Assembly: GCA_032164245.1 (NCBI GenBank)
Contig: JAVMKO010000003.1
Coordinates: 39,248,890-39,312,889, forward strand
Source: Sternotherus odoratus
Taxonomy: Eukaryota > Chordata > Testudines > Kinosternidae
Direction: 5' to 3'
Length of the DNA stretch: 64,000 nucleotides
Position 1 is the first letter of the stretch, and each line of letters opens with the position of its first letter. The translations under genes and the position numbers were made by a program. This document shows, piece after piece, positions 35,965 through 48,114 of this stretch. Below the pieces are notes generated by a model that ran no database searches, had not been told where the DNA came from, and saw only the letters and a list, made by a program, of their open reading frames with translations.

Positions 35965-36265
35965 CAGGGCCCTAACCACTGTGATCCATGCATTTGTCAC
36001 CTCCAGACTGAATCACTGTAATTCATTGTGTGTGAAACTGAAGGAGAAAAGGTGAAACTTGTCACATTTCTACAAATGCATAGGCTGCAGTTGGTTCAAA
36101 ATGCAGCTGCCAATTCCATATGGTTTGATTGCTGTGAACACATCAACTCTATATTCCAGTTTTTCCACTGGCTCCCAGTCAGTTTTCAGTTTAAAGACTT
36201 AGTCCTAATCTTCAAAGCAATTATGGACCAAGCCCAGCTACTTTACAGATTTAATTTCTGTTGAT
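35965..36265 (+). pseudogene. L2-like LINE reverse transcriptase C-terminal fragment
   Basis: Translation across the segment gives VTSRLNHCNSL, then LQLVQNAAANS and FHWLPVSFQFKDLVLIFKA. These match the C-terminal part of L2/Rex-type non-LTR polymerases (the LQxVQNAAA and HWLPVxFR motifs). About 100 codons, one small disruption between the halves (36030-36085). Very old 5'- and 3'-truncated fragment. Confidence 0.75.
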
Positions 36266-37480
36266 GAGTTGTTGATAAGTTGTGTACTTCTGAGAAAAGA
36301 AAGATTTCAAAGCTGTGGAAAAAGGACATGAGAGCTGAGGACCAAATATTCTTGGTCAAGGAGATCCAGTGATAAAAGGAACTGACAGTAATTAGACGAT
36401 TCCAGAATCAGGTCATGAGTAGCAAACACGGTAAAATCTTCCTCTGTGGAAAAAAAGTGTTTCCATAACAAAAATGACACAACATTATCCCCCTTCCAAA
36501 AAAAAAAATGAAAAAAGCCCAAACAATACAAATAAATGAACCAAACCACCAAACAAAAAAAAGGAGTGAAAGAAGCAATTAAAGAAAAAACAGCCCTACC
36601 ATAAACAAAGCTCTTATATCCCAAAAAAGCAGAAGAGCCATATTCCCTGAAATTCACTAGGCACTTTGCTATTAATAAGCAATATTACATGCATGGTGCT
36701 CAGACACTATGGTGTTTGGTGGTTGTATAAAACCATAAAGAGGAAGATGGATGATAGATTTCTCTGAAGCATCTGGGTGTGGACAGACCAAGGATCTTAC
36801 CTGCAGTTCCTATGGATCCGATCTCTACATTCCTATGAATTTTTTCTCATTCAGTGTTCTTTCTCTGTATGTTTTATTTCTATGCAGAAAATTGCTTGCT
36901 AAAAATAATGGAAAATTACTAGATACAATAACAATAGTGTGCAATGGATTTATGAGTACAAGTGCAAATGCGTATAGATGTATGACTTGCCTGGTGTGAT
37001 TCTTGGTGTTCTCAACCAGACCCCTGTGGTACTCCTGTGTATCCCTGTGGTACAGAGAGGTCTTCCAGGGAGTACATAAATTCATCTAGATATTCACCTA
37101 GTTTTATAACAGGCTACATAAAAAGCACTAGCAAAGTCAGTACAAACTAAAATTTCATACATCTTGTTTATACTGCTCTATATACTATACTCCGAAATGT
37201 AAGTACAATATTTATATTCCAATTAATGTATTTTATAATTGTGTGGTAAAAATGAGAAAGTATGCAATTTTTCAGCAATAGTCTCCCGTGAATGTGTACT
37301 TTTATGTCTGATTTTTTAAGTGAGTACTTTATAAGTGAGGTGAAACTTGGGTAAGCAAGATGAATCAGATTCCTGAAAGGGGAACAATAGTCTGGAAAAG
37401 CTGAGAATGACTGGTGTATGGGACATGTATCACAAAGCTAGGCTCACATGGGTGGTGAGACAGATCAGAATACTCAAGGG
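36266..37480. other. Non-coding, nothing recognised
   Basis: AT-rich with A-runs near 36480-36590. Open frames lack known domains. Confidence 0.45.
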
Positions 37481-37488
37481 AACTCTCT

Positions 37489-37969
37489 GGGTATGGTTAG
37501 ACTGGGGCTTTTCTAGCACTAAAACCCTTCTTTAGCTAACCCCTTGCGTTATAGTGAGCCTCCAGCATCCTGGCCCAGAATCCCCATTGCATCCTCTCTG
37601 GCCAGCATTTAAAACTCTTCTATCACCTCCTCAGGTTACCCCACGTCAGACCCTCCTCCACTGTCATTTGCCCTGCCGCCCGCTGCGGGCAGCAGGGCTG
37701 TGGTGGGCGGGCTGACTTTTAGCCGGATGCAGAATGGCTGCAATAAACGCCCCCTTCCCCACAAAGCACTGTGCCAGATTTCAGAAGAGGTGCTCTGTGG
37801 GATACCTGTCCTATCGCGGTAGTCTCAGTACCGCCAGAAGCGCGGATAATCTGTTCACTCTTTGGCGCTAGAGGACTTCAATATGAACACCCTCTAGCGC
37901 AACACCTGTAGTGCTAAATAGGGAAACGCTATAAAAAACAGCGCTACACTCTGTAGTCTAAACATACCC
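37489..37969. mobile_element. MITE with GGGTATG termini
   Basis: Left end GGGTATGGTTAGAC and right end GTCTAAACATACCC are inverted repeats with one mismatch in 14. TCT lies on both sides (37486-37488, 37970-37972), a 3-bp target duplication candidate. 481 bp with a GC-rich middle (CCCGCTGCGGGCAGCAGGG) and no transposase. 3-bp duplication suggests PIF/Harbinger, though TCT is not the usual TWA. Confidence 0.65.
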
Positions 37970-38190
37970 TCTGTGACTCCATATTGCGGCTGTTGAATAG
38001 CAGCTGAGGAGTTCACACTTGATAATTGGTTGGTGAAATCTAAGTATAGAACTCAGCCAATTTGGGGTTTGTGTCCTTGTTCTTAACAGTCTGCCTGAGG
38101 TTGGTACTCATACTCTTGAGTTAGTGCAGACAGATTGACAAGCCCTATTGAAGCTTTCATTTTATTTTGTCTCCTTAAAAGAAAGTGGTA

Positions 38191-38379
38191 CAGTGGAACC
38201 CCGCAATACTGCGCCCCTCTATAGTGTGAATCCACTTATAACGCGGGGCACGCGGGGCTCCCGATGGCGATGGTGCGCAGCACTTTGATGTCACGCGACC
38301 CCGCAATACCACGACCCCGCATTTACCACGATCGGCTATTTTTGGATCCCGATCGTCGCGGTATTGCGGGGTCCGACTG
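38191..38379. mobile_element. Tigger/pogo-like MITE (Tc1-mariner)
   Basis: TIRs CAGTGGAACCCCGCAATAC and (reverse complement) CAGTCGGACCCCGCAATAC match at 17 of 19. TA dinucleotides flank it at 38189-38190 and 38380-38381. 189 bp, high CpG content, no transposase. Confidence 0.88.
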
Positions 38380-38381
38380 TA

Positions 38382-39480
38382 TATAGAGTTCCATTGTGAG
38401 ACAATGATGTTGGCTGAAAATAAACAAACTACTGTCTTTCAGAAGAGTATGTCTAATATTTCCATAAGTAATAATGAAATAGTGTCTCTAACTTCCCACT
38501 TAGGATGCTCAAGATGTTTCCCGGAGTATTTTTTTAAAATAATGCTGTACTTTTAAAATACAGATTTATTTTCCTTTTTTGTCCATTGAGTAAAGCTCTG
38601 AGATGGTTATTATTTGTGTAGTTTGGATTTGCAAATTATTTTTTTTATATTGCCACCTTCTATGCAATACAACTACACCAGCAACTCAAAAGTCAAAGTG
38701 AAGCACAGCTACTGGTTTTTCAAATGTTTTTTCCTATGCCATTTAAACATCCATCAAGCAATGATTCATGAGGATTAAAATACCAAAGTGATGGCTTAAT
38801 TCCTTACAGTGAGTTTAACTCAAATGATATAATAAAACTGTTGACATCAAAGTGAATTCCAAACAAACCTCAAGTGAAAATCAAATAATTTAAAAATTGA
38901 AAGACATCTTAAAGCCATGAAAGCTCAAGATAAAAACACTACAAATGCACAAACTTACCCAGATTTATAGTAAAGTTCTAAGAATCTCAGTGTTTCAGGG
39001 AAAATGTCACACAAACACGTTCACTCCTCAGTGATGCATATCAGAAGTGAGAGAGAACATACATATTTATAGCAACCAATCTCTCTGCAAATATCATGTC
39101 CCAATTCATCCGTGGCGTAAACTACCTTTTTAGTTAGATTGTAATAATTCTTAAGCCACATCCTTTTTCTTGTTCAATAGTTTGTTTATTCAGATCAGTT
39201 TCCTATACGTGCATCAATTTTATACGGGAAAAGTTCACACGGTGGGCAGGATAATGTGGAGATTTTCTCCCTTACAAGTCCCGCTAGTGGTTTTTGCATG
39301 ATGCATTTTGCCCCTGAGAAATGCTGATCACCAACAATTTCCATCCTACACAATGGGCAATGTAGATGATTAGCTACTCTTAAAATTCAAGATCTTAATT
39401 GCAAATAATAACACCAAATGTTGTGGAAGACGACCAATATTATTAGTATAACAGATGCTTAGATGGTATTACATATAACT
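38382..39480. other. Non-coding, nothing recognised
   Basis: AT-rich; no gene or repeat seen. Confidence 0.5.
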
Positions 39481-40785
39481 CTGTTACACTCAGTCATGGT
39501 CTGGGGTATAATTCAGACTGGTGAGGGGTCACCGCCTACCCTGTAACCTGGGTGCCTCACAATGGTGTGCTGGTGTTGCTCCCAACCTCAGGAACTCACA
39601 AAAAGCCACCAGAATTCAGGTTGTACTCTGAGTTTCTGTGTGCTAAACAGCCCTGTGTCAGCAACTCTGATCCCAGCAGTCTGTCTACAGTCCCACAGTG
39701 ACTTTCACCAGCCATGGTTACTGCTTGCAGAGTGACCCCAACATACTTCCAGTCCCAAATGTTCCCAAAACTATATGTTCTTCAATGTGTAGCCCTCTAC
39801 TGGACAGTTCCGAGAAATATTTATTTGTTCCTCTAACAACACAAAACCACATCATAACTTATTAGCTTAACTGGGGTAAATACTCTCTTCCCTTTAAACA
39901 CAGCAATACATAAGTTTATAGTAAAATAAAACAAATTTGGGTAACAAGAGTCCATAGGGTTACAGGAAATAAAAGTGAAAACACACATGTAAAAGTCTAA
40001 AAATGAATCTAGCAAGGTACAGGCTTTGATCAAGGTGGTTTCTTTCATCTGCCATTCTTCCCAGCCATGACTCATTTTCCTTCAGTTGAGATCTTCCACA
40101 AAACTACAACATGCTGGTTTCCCTTGTTGTCTTAGATGAAAAATCTTTACCTAGGCAAGTTTCTCACCTATATTCAGTTCCTGAGACTTCAGCCCTCCAC
40201 CTTTTCATTGAAGGACCCATCTTTCTCACATGGTTTCTGTCTAGTGATGGATACCAAAGATGACTTCAGTCTTTGTTTATATTTCCAAAGTGCAATAAAC
40301 TTGTTTCAAGTGGCAGGATGACCTCATGTTGTTATTCCCTTCCTTTGGGCATTCCATCCACCTGTATGATTTCTATGTACATTAGGCTTCCATTGTTTCT
40401 GATTCCCTCATGTTTAATTTACATAGGAGACAGTAGATAGCTATGTCATTCCCTCTGGTCTAGGCAGACTGCATAGTTTAATATCAATGAATATACAGAA
40501 TTCCCTACATACTGTCAATACATACATTTCACACTGGTATTAATCACCATTAGTTTTCAGAAAAGATCTCCTCTATACACTTGTATAATATAGTAATTGT
40601 ATACAGTCACTTGATTAAATTGCTTATCATTTGAAGTTCAGAACCCCATCTTTATAAATAAGTAATCTTTTGAAATGGATTAATCTGGGGGTTTACCTCA
40701 AAGTAATGTTTGTTCACGCTTTGCGGAAGATAACATGGAATCTGGTGAGGAAAGAAGCTCCATATCCTATTGCCGGTATATAAAC
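39481..40785. repeat. LTR-like dispersed repeat, copy 1
   Basis: TGTTACACTCAGTCATGG start, then GC-richer text with CCAGCCATGGTTACTGCTTG, GAGTGACCCCAACATA and CCTCTACTGGACAGT. The same phrases in the same order occur at 42660-42740 (CCAGCCTTGGTTATG, GGGTGACCCAGAAATG, CCTCTCCTGGACAGT), so this is a dispersed family. LTR nature is inferred from composition, not shown. Confidence 0.45.
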
Positions 40786-41415
40786 CTATAGTGCCCCCGC
40801 ATCTTCAATACTATGTACAGATGTAGTCACTTCATCTTAAAAAAAAATATTGGAATTGGAAAAGATTCAGGAAACGTCAACAAAAATTATTAGGGGTATG
40901 AAATGGCTTACTTATGAGAAACGATTAATAAGATTGGGACTTTTTAGCTTGGAAAAGAGGCAACTAAGGCCAGAGGATGTTATGAAAGCTAAGGGCTGGT
41001 CTTCACTACGGGGGGGTGGGGGGGAATCGACTGAAGATACGCAACTTCAGCTACATGAATAACGTAGCTGAAGTCAGCATATCTTCAGCTGACTTACCTG
41101 CCGTCTTCATGGCGGTGGCAGTCGGTGGTGTGCTCCCCTGTTGACTCCAGCTTGCGCCTTGTGACAAGCTGGAGTTACAGGAGTCGATGGGGGCACTGCG
41201 GGCGATTGATTTCTCGCGTCTTAACGAGACGTGAGAAATCGATTGCTAAAAGATTGATCGCTAACCGCCTATCCGGCGGGTAGTGAAGACCTACCCTATG
41301 ACTATAACAGAGTTCAAAAAAGAACTAGATACATTCATGGAGAATAGGTCCATCAATGGCTATTAGCCAGCATGAGCAGGTATGGTGTCTCTAGCCTCTG
41401 TTTGCCGTAAGCGGT
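40786..41415 (+). mobile_element. CR1 LINE 3' part, + strand, split by a MITE
   Basis: TATTGGAATTGGAAAAGATTC, CTTACTTATGAGAAACGATT, TTTAGCTTGGAAAAGAGGC, then after the insert GAGTTCAAAAAAGAACTAG and ATGGCTATTAGCCAGCATG. All are parts of the CR1 ORF2 end and 3' region. Compare 53214-54775, which has the same order. Confidence 0.88.
40993..41296. mobile_element. PIF/Harbinger-type MITE inside CR1
   Basis: TIRs GGGCTGGTCTTCACTAC and (reverse complement) GGGTAGGTCTTCACTAC. Flanks TAA and TAT fit an aged 3-bp TWA duplication; removing the insert plus one copy restores CR1 order (GCTAA-GACTATAAC). Interior has mirrored arms GATTGATTTCTCGCGTC / GACGTGAGAAATCGATTG. 304 bp, no ORF. Confidence 0.8.
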
Positions 41416-41690
41416 GAATAAGCATGTGTGGCTGCCAAAATTCTGCTGAGGAGGGGAGGAGCGCCACCCCAATTACAGATGGCGTGCCGCCGCCCCAGGG
41501 CAGTTTGTCTGCATGAGAGGAGTGGCCGCTGAAATGCCGCCGAGGAGGGGAGGAGCACCGCCTCCCCGTGGTTCGCCAGCCCTGGGACAAGCCGCTGCCA
41601 AAATGCCACAAACCAAGGGTGGCAAAATGCCGTCCCGCACATCATGCCACCCTAGGTCACCTAGTGCTTGCACCAGCCCTGGTCAGTATC
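41416..41690. mobile_element. GC-rich hAT-like non-autonomous element
   Basis: Repeated GCCGCCGAGGAGGGGAGGAG / GCTGAGGAGGGGAGGAG units and right end CACCAGCCCTG. Related in style to 56856-57067. Left end not fixed. Open frames on both strands are Gly/Ala/Pro-rich by composition only. Confidence 0.45.
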
Positions 41691-42377
41691 CCAAAGTAGT
41701 TCATGTTCTGGGATCAGCATTTGAATATCTATTCTCTAGAACTCGATAAGATCTCATTCTATGTAGCACTATCTTTTTCCCATAAGCCCAGCTAAGTAAG
41801 ATGATTTAAATACCCTCACCTCTGTTGGTTCTTCCTAGTTCTCTTTTTAACTGAGGCAGAATCCCAGTTTATAGCAGTTTGCAGATAGCTAATGTAAGAT
41901 TTACAGGCTCGGTAGTCTTTAGATGTAACAAACACTTCCCTCCCAGCTCTCCTGTAGATCCATAAAACACAAAGTGGTGGACCAAACCTTAATCCTTTGG
42001 GGAGCTTCTCTAGTAAATAAAGCTGGAAAAATGCTCACCTGTGTCCAAAGTAGTACACTGACTGGAACACTGCCCTCTCAGCAGACACTGTTCTTAGTTC
42101 TGCATGAATCAGACACTGAGTTCACAGGGTTGTCTTTAAATTGTATATTTATATTCCTCCACCCCTGAGCTATGATTAACTCAACTCTAAAATGGTGAAT
42201 GGGTGGGAGTTGCAACACTCCTTGTTCACAGTGAAACTTTCCTACACAGCTTCACCAAACAGCTATTGAGAACATCTAGTAACTGCCCCTCCCTACTTCT
42301 GGAGGCTTCTGGGCCCTTCTAACTGAGTTGCCGCACTGTGATATACTGGGGGCACGAATCAGAGAGGTAGCCATGTT

Positions 42378-42485
42378 AGTCTGGAATAGCAGAGGTAACA
42401 AAGTCCTGTGGCACCTTAAAGACTAACTATAAAGTTTTGAAGCATAAGCTTTCGTGGGCTAATACCCACTTCGTCGGATGCACTG
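42378..42485 (-). mobile_element. Short Penelope-like 3' tail
   Basis: GGCACCTTAAAGACTAACTA, AAGCATAAGCTTTCGTGGGC and CACTTCGTCGGATGC are almost identical to 17600-17690. Just upstream TAGCCATGTTAGTCTGGA is the other piece of the family terminus (compare reverse complement at 50605-50625). About 100 bp, extreme 5' truncation. Confidence 0.8.
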
Positions 42486-43530
42486 GGGCCACGGTTCAGA
42501 TTAGTGGGAGGCTGTGTCACCCACCCTGGTCCTGCAAGATTGGGTGCTATACAACGGCTTGCTGTAGTAGCTCCCACCTGGGCCTCTCATAAACAACCTT
42601 CCAGCATGCAAGTCCCACCATGAGTGTCTGTGTGTAACTGCAGACTGCCAACTACACCATGGCTCTCACCAGCCTTGGTTATGTTGCTGGGTGACCCAGA
42701 AATGTATTTCCTGAACTGCCCAGCCCTCTCCTGGACAGTACAAATAAATTAAGTCACTTATTCCTTGAAGGGAATAATATGCCAGTTTATTACCTTAAAT
42801 AGTTACCAGAGCCTTCAACTGAATTAGTTTATGAACTACAAAGAGAGGGATTTTAAGCGAGTATAAGTAATGAGTCATAAAACTCAGAAATGGTAACTAG
42901 AAAAATAAAGATAAAAAGCTTACTCGTATCTACTTAAGAAATTATCTTAGCTGCAAAGCAAACTCTCACCACATGCTCCATCACATTATTGACCAAACTT
43001 TCAGGTCAATCTTTGTACAAGAGTACAATGGCTGATTCCTTTTATCGTCTCAGCTGTAGAAAATGAGTTGGATGAGGCAGGGGGAGAGGGGTCCCTTGGT
43101 GTGGTTGTCCTTCCTTTTCATAGTTCCAGTCACCCTCTTGAAAAACATTTCCAGCTGAGAAAAGACAACAACTCTGTGTGGAAGGATGTTCCCTGCTGGG
43201 GTTTTTTCACCTGCTTGAACTTTCTTTTATTTCCTTGCCTGCAGGATGACTCTGTTTACTGCTTAAATACAGTTAAGGCAAGCACACATTCCTTTGTTAA
43301 GGACAGACCTGTTTGCCAACTTCCGCTTGGATAGTGCTGTGGGGTTTGGAACATATGTTAATAACATGATAAAGGAGACTCTTATAACTTCACATACAAT
43401 GTTGCCACATGTATTTTATCAGGACATTACTGACCAGCAAATTATGAGTTTTCAAATCACACCTTACAATCATACCTTTTACAAAGATTAGGGTGTGAAT
43501 ACAGGGGCATATTCCATCACATCTGCCCTG
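42486..43530. repeat. LTR-like dispersed repeat, copy 2
   Basis: Parallel in order to 39500-40100 (see the shared phrases there). Continues with TTTATTACCTTAAATAG and a terminal GGGGCATATTCCATCACA. No protein domain; open frame 43068-43334 not recognised. Confidence 0.45.
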
Positions 43531-44550
43531 CCCTCTGCATGTAAAGGGTACTCCAAACTAAAATCCATATATTCTCCCCCTTTCTTTGGACAAAAATAAA
43601 TCAAATGCTGTATTATAAAGCATGTGGGTTACAATAGCACATGTGGAGTTTGTGGAGTACTCTTTCTTAATATGTAATAGCAATAGATCTGTGACTTCCC
43701 ATCCTCATCTAGAGCAGACTAGGTAGCAAATTTAAAATCAAATGTCTGGGTGCCTGATACCCACAACTGTGTGTGTGCCACTTACTGCTCAATTGCAGAC
43801 TTTGTTCCTTTATACAAGTTTACACATGGTGGGTGAAAGAATAGTCCCATGGAAAGCTCACAGCACAAATAAGAACATACATGTCAAACAAATGTATAGC
43901 ATCCTTAATCTTTTTCTTAAATTAATTTTTTTTCCATTAATTATAGCTAAGCATATCGCCAAGCCATTCAGTCTGGAGAAGCTGGAGAATTCTTTGTTTA
44001 TTTTTACTTAGAAATAAAACTTTAATTTTACAGGCATGCAAATGTGAACTCACTCACATTACTAAAGGGATGCAACTCCCAATTCATGCCATTACTCATT
44101 CACCTTCTGAAATTCTCATAATCAATAGTTGGGGGATTTAGGAGCCTAACCTTAAGCACACAGTTTTGAGAATCTTCCATGATGCTGTGTTTTCTTATTC
44201 TAGGGGAGCATGAAACCAGGAGTGGTGAAATAGCATAATAAGACTATAGTCACAGAGCTTCTAGCTCACTAGAGTCAAGAGGTCTAGGTTCACAATTTTT
44301 GTTCTCAATTTTACAGACACAAGAGGCTAAAAGCATCCCTGTAATAACTCCATTAATCTTCTTGGGGTTATACCAGGTATTAATTTGGCCCTTTAAATTT
44401 TTTATGTGCACATACTATGAAAAGTTACCAACAAAGACAAAAAAGCAGGCCTTGTGGGGCCCAAAATTTGTTATGCTAAAACCAACATTTTTGAAACTAT
44501 CAAGCAAGAATAATCACATTTGAAGGCAAAAATATCAAGAAATAGAACAG
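43531..44550. other. Non-coding, nothing recognised
   Basis: Ordinary AT-rich DNA, no supported features. Confidence 0.45.
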
Positions 44551-44595
44551 CTCATCTACCTGAGCACAACCAGATTGGCCAACAGAAACCTTAAC

Positions 44596-44619
44596 AAGGA
44601 AGGAAGGAAGGAAGGAAGA
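44596..44619. repeat. (AAGG)n microsatellite
   Basis: Six AAGG-type units within the LINE 3' remnant region. Confidence 0.95.
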
Positions 44620-44699
44620 TGTTAAGGATAGGAAAGGCATCCACAACATTTACTAAACTTATATTGTATGAAGATCAAAGATACTTGGAACAATCAGAA

Positions 44700-45127
44700 C
44701 TGGAACAAAACTGAGAATTTTCAATTCAAATGTAATCTCAGTGCTAACATATGGCTGTGAGATCTGAGATCTACTAACATGCCAATCAAAGAAATAGATG
44801 CCTTTGGAAACCAATGCTTGTGAAAAATTGTGATCATTGGTTCGAAAGACCTCATTACCAATAAAAAAGTTCAGAGAGATCACCAACCAACAACTTGTTT
44901 CCACCAGAAACAGAAGGAAGCACTGGACATATTTGGGGAATCTACAATACATAGATTCCAACATGATACTGTTGAGTGGAAACCAATTGGTATGAGAAAA
45001 CAAGAGCATCCAAGAGAAACCTTAAGAAGAACCCTTAGTAGGTATCACATTACTGAAATTATTTGGGATCATATAGATCATTGGTGCAACCAAGGTCCTA
45101 TAGTGGCACCAAATCTTATGTAAAGGG
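44700..45127 (+). pseudogene. Decayed LINE 3' coding end
   Basis: Begins KLRIFNSNVISVLTYGCEI (RT thumb motif of non-LTR elements: N-x-V-x-x-V-L-x-Y-G-x-E), then in another frame positions matching the W-rich C-terminus (KHWTYLGNLQ..., EKP*EEPLVG). The 97-codon open frame 44830-45123 is a shifted reading of it. Clade uncertain; RTE-like is possible. Adjacent to an LTR-like repeat starting at about 45128. Confidence 0.6.
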
Positions 45128-46235
45128 GATCATATAAGGTGTCTATGACCAGGTTATGGTATGCTGATTATGATTATGCTATCTGTATGTGCGTATCTTT
45201 TTTGTAGTTGAAGTTATGAATATTGGCTCTGTACTGTCTGTCTTTCCAAATATTGTGCTATGCTGATAAGGACATTCCAGAACACTGGACATCAGCTTTG
45301 CTTGAACTGCTTGATGGCCCATTAAGGACTATAAACTATACAATGGATTCTGGGAGCTTGGAGTGCTCCAATCTACATGAGAAGTCTAGCAGAGAACATG
45401 CAAGATAGATGGGGGATAATGGCCGCCACCACCTGTGAATTCTGAGTCATAATGCATGGTCATGTGATAAGCCCAAATGACTCAAACTCCATTTTGCTGT
45501 AAGTTTCCACAGCAAGGGACAAAGAAAATTCCTGCACCTGGAAAGGATATAAGGGTGGTATCCCACCTCCATTGTTGTCTTCAGTCTCCAGCCTAGCACC
45601 TACCTCTGGATGGGACTTTGCTACACATCGGAGCTCTGGCCAAAGGATCAATGACCCATTCCTGCAGGGGATGCATTCCAGAGACTTTGATTTGAACCTG
45701 CAGCTTATTCTACCACTGCTGCAAGCCTGAGATTTGCCAGGACTGCGTGTAATTGATTTCTTTTAACCATTTCTAACCGTCACCTATATCTTTTTCCTTG
45801 TGTAATAAACCTTTCGATTTTAGATTCTAAAGGATTGGCAACAGCGTGATTTGTGGGTAAGATCTGATTTGTATATTGACCTGGGTCTGGGGCCTGATTC
45901 TTTGGAATTGAGGAGAACCGTTTTCTTTATTTGGGGTATTGGTTTTCATAACCATTTGCCCCAGGACAGGTGGCTGCTGGTGGTGATACTGGGAAGCTGG
46001 AGTGCCTAAGGGAATTGCTTGTGTGACTTATGGCTAGCCAGTGGGGCAAAACCAAAGTCTTTTCCATTTGGCTGGTTTGGTTTATTTTAGAGGTGGAAAA
46101 ACCCCAGCTTTGGGCTCTAGTGGCCCTTTTGGAAGCAATTTGTCCTGATTTGGCACTCACAGTTGGTCCCACCAAGAACAGCACCGTCACAGTAGGGAGG
46201 GCAGAACAGTTGATCTCGGCACCACTGAGCAAAAG
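45128..46235 (+). mobile_element. Candidate LTR element fragment
   Basis: TATAAG at 45548 and AATAAA at 45804-45809 are about 256 bp apart on the + strand, followed by TAGATTCTAAAGGATTGG and GGTCTGGGGC, an R-U5-like region. Sequence style matches LTR-type repeats of turtles as I remember them. No pol or gag seen; the open frames at 45927-46326 are unrecognised. Confidence 0.5.
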
Positions 46236-48106
46236 AAAGTAACGGCAAATGACAGAGAAGAATGGAAAAGACTAATCTCTGCCATGAGCACCAACATTGG
46301 CTAAGGAATGATGTAATGTGAAGCATATGACATGCCTTTACATGAAGTGAGGCACAAAAATGTAAAGTATTGGTAATTTAATATGTTCATTTCTTTAGAT
46401 TTATTAAAAATTCATAAACCCCAAAACTCTGAGTGCATGTACAAAATATTAATAGATGATCCATGAATGTAATGAAGTAATGTGATATACAGCTCAAAGC
46501 CACAGAAAGCTACTTTGTCAGAGGGGAAGTATTGCACATTGGATGCCCCAGGACTCTCCAGAGATTGGTTTTTGTTTGATTTTGTTTAGTTTCATTTTTG
46601 TTTCCTCTGACCTAACTACTAACAGTAAACCTGTGGAAAAAAAACTTTTTTCTCAAACATGCAAGGTAGCTTTTAATAAACCTTCCCCCCTTCCAGCCCT
46701 GCCATCCCAAATCCCACACTCCCTTACTTGGCATGCCTAACAGGAGTGCAGTGTCTGCTCTAAAATATCTTGTTATTAGGATGTAGCTTTATGGTCCATT
46801 AGGTTCGTTCAATGCAAAACACAGATTTATTTGAAGAGGCTTCAATCAGAAAATTTGAAAAGCAGTTTACCATCTCAAGCCTTTAAAAAAAATCATCTGA
46901 CCTGATGAGACAAATCAAGACCACAGTGGTGATTTAATGGAGCAATCAGCAACATGTCAAATCTGATTGATGTGTCCCTTCAGAAACCTGACAGGTGATT
47001 TGATCCTCCTTGGTGCAGACAAATCTTCCCCTGAAGACCCTATGGCTAACACAAGCTGTGGAAAGATTTTTCTAGTCAACTGTCTTTTATTTTGTCCTTG
47101 AATTGAGGTGATTTTTTTTTGTTCAACCCTTTTGCTTTGATTTGAATAGTATTGTCCTGACCTAAAGATGTTATTTATGACAAAGCATAGCACTTACCTT
47201 TCAAAATGTCAAATGTTTAGTCAGGTGGTAAAAAGCTATTTCTCTGCTAATGCTAAGGAAGTAATAATGTAATTTTCACAAAACACTAGTTTTAATCGCC
47301 AGGAATGTGTTTTAACAAAATGAAATTTACACTTGGTGCGGGAGGAGGAGCACATAGTTATCTTCTAGTCTGGGCTTTTAGCTGACATGGAATGACTGCA
47401 GAGACAGGCAGAGTGCAAATAACAAGCACAAATCGATTGGGTGCTCATTTTAATTCAAAAGGGATACAAATCAGTCCACTCTAAGTGATTATTTGGTTGT
47501 ACAAAGTATGTATTTTTGAAAGCTTTATTGAAAAGTGTCATAAAAATTATATTTTTAGCTTCTGTCAATGTAAACTACATGAGTTTCTTTGTTGTCTCCG
47601 AATCTGTTTAATTTAAAAGCTCCCCGTTCTCTCTGCCTTCACAGCTCATTCACAGCCTTCTCTATAGAAGTCATTTTTATGCTTAAGAATATACCATAAT
47701 TTTGATGGACCAGGCTGCAAATGCACAACTCCTGTGAGCACTAATAGAGATTGCCCTACTGAAGCCAGGAACATCATAAAATATTATAAATAATGTGCAG
47801 TACAAATTGATATTTATTATACAGTATTTTATATTAATGTTTTTATAATACTGGGTATATAGTATAGACAAATATAACTAAGCATTGCATAAATGAGCAG
47901 GTTTCTTAGAATCAAATTAGTGGCATAGATTCTCTACTGATGCGAAGTAGTCCTACAACTGGCAACACTGGGAAGGGAAGGATCACTCCTGTGTAGAGGG
48001 ATCCTCTGAGGACATAGAATTGACCTAATGGTGACTACAGCACCTCCTCTTCCTGTGATTAACATAGGAGCTGTTGCTGTGGAAAAGGGGGACTGACTCC
48101 AGCAAT
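46236..48106. other. Non-coding, nothing recognised
   Basis: AT-rich with no supported gene or repeat. Short frames at 46543-46740 and 46957-47193 look random. Confidence 0.45.
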
Positions 48107-48114
48107 GTCTAGCT

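Noticed and set aside
41363..41749. Gly/Ala/Pro-rich frames on both strands
   Set aside because: GC-rich non-autonomous transposon sequence with internal repeats.
44596..44619. AAGG repeats and other short arrays as CRISPR-like structure
   Set aside because: No spacers; simple microsatellites in a vertebrate genome.
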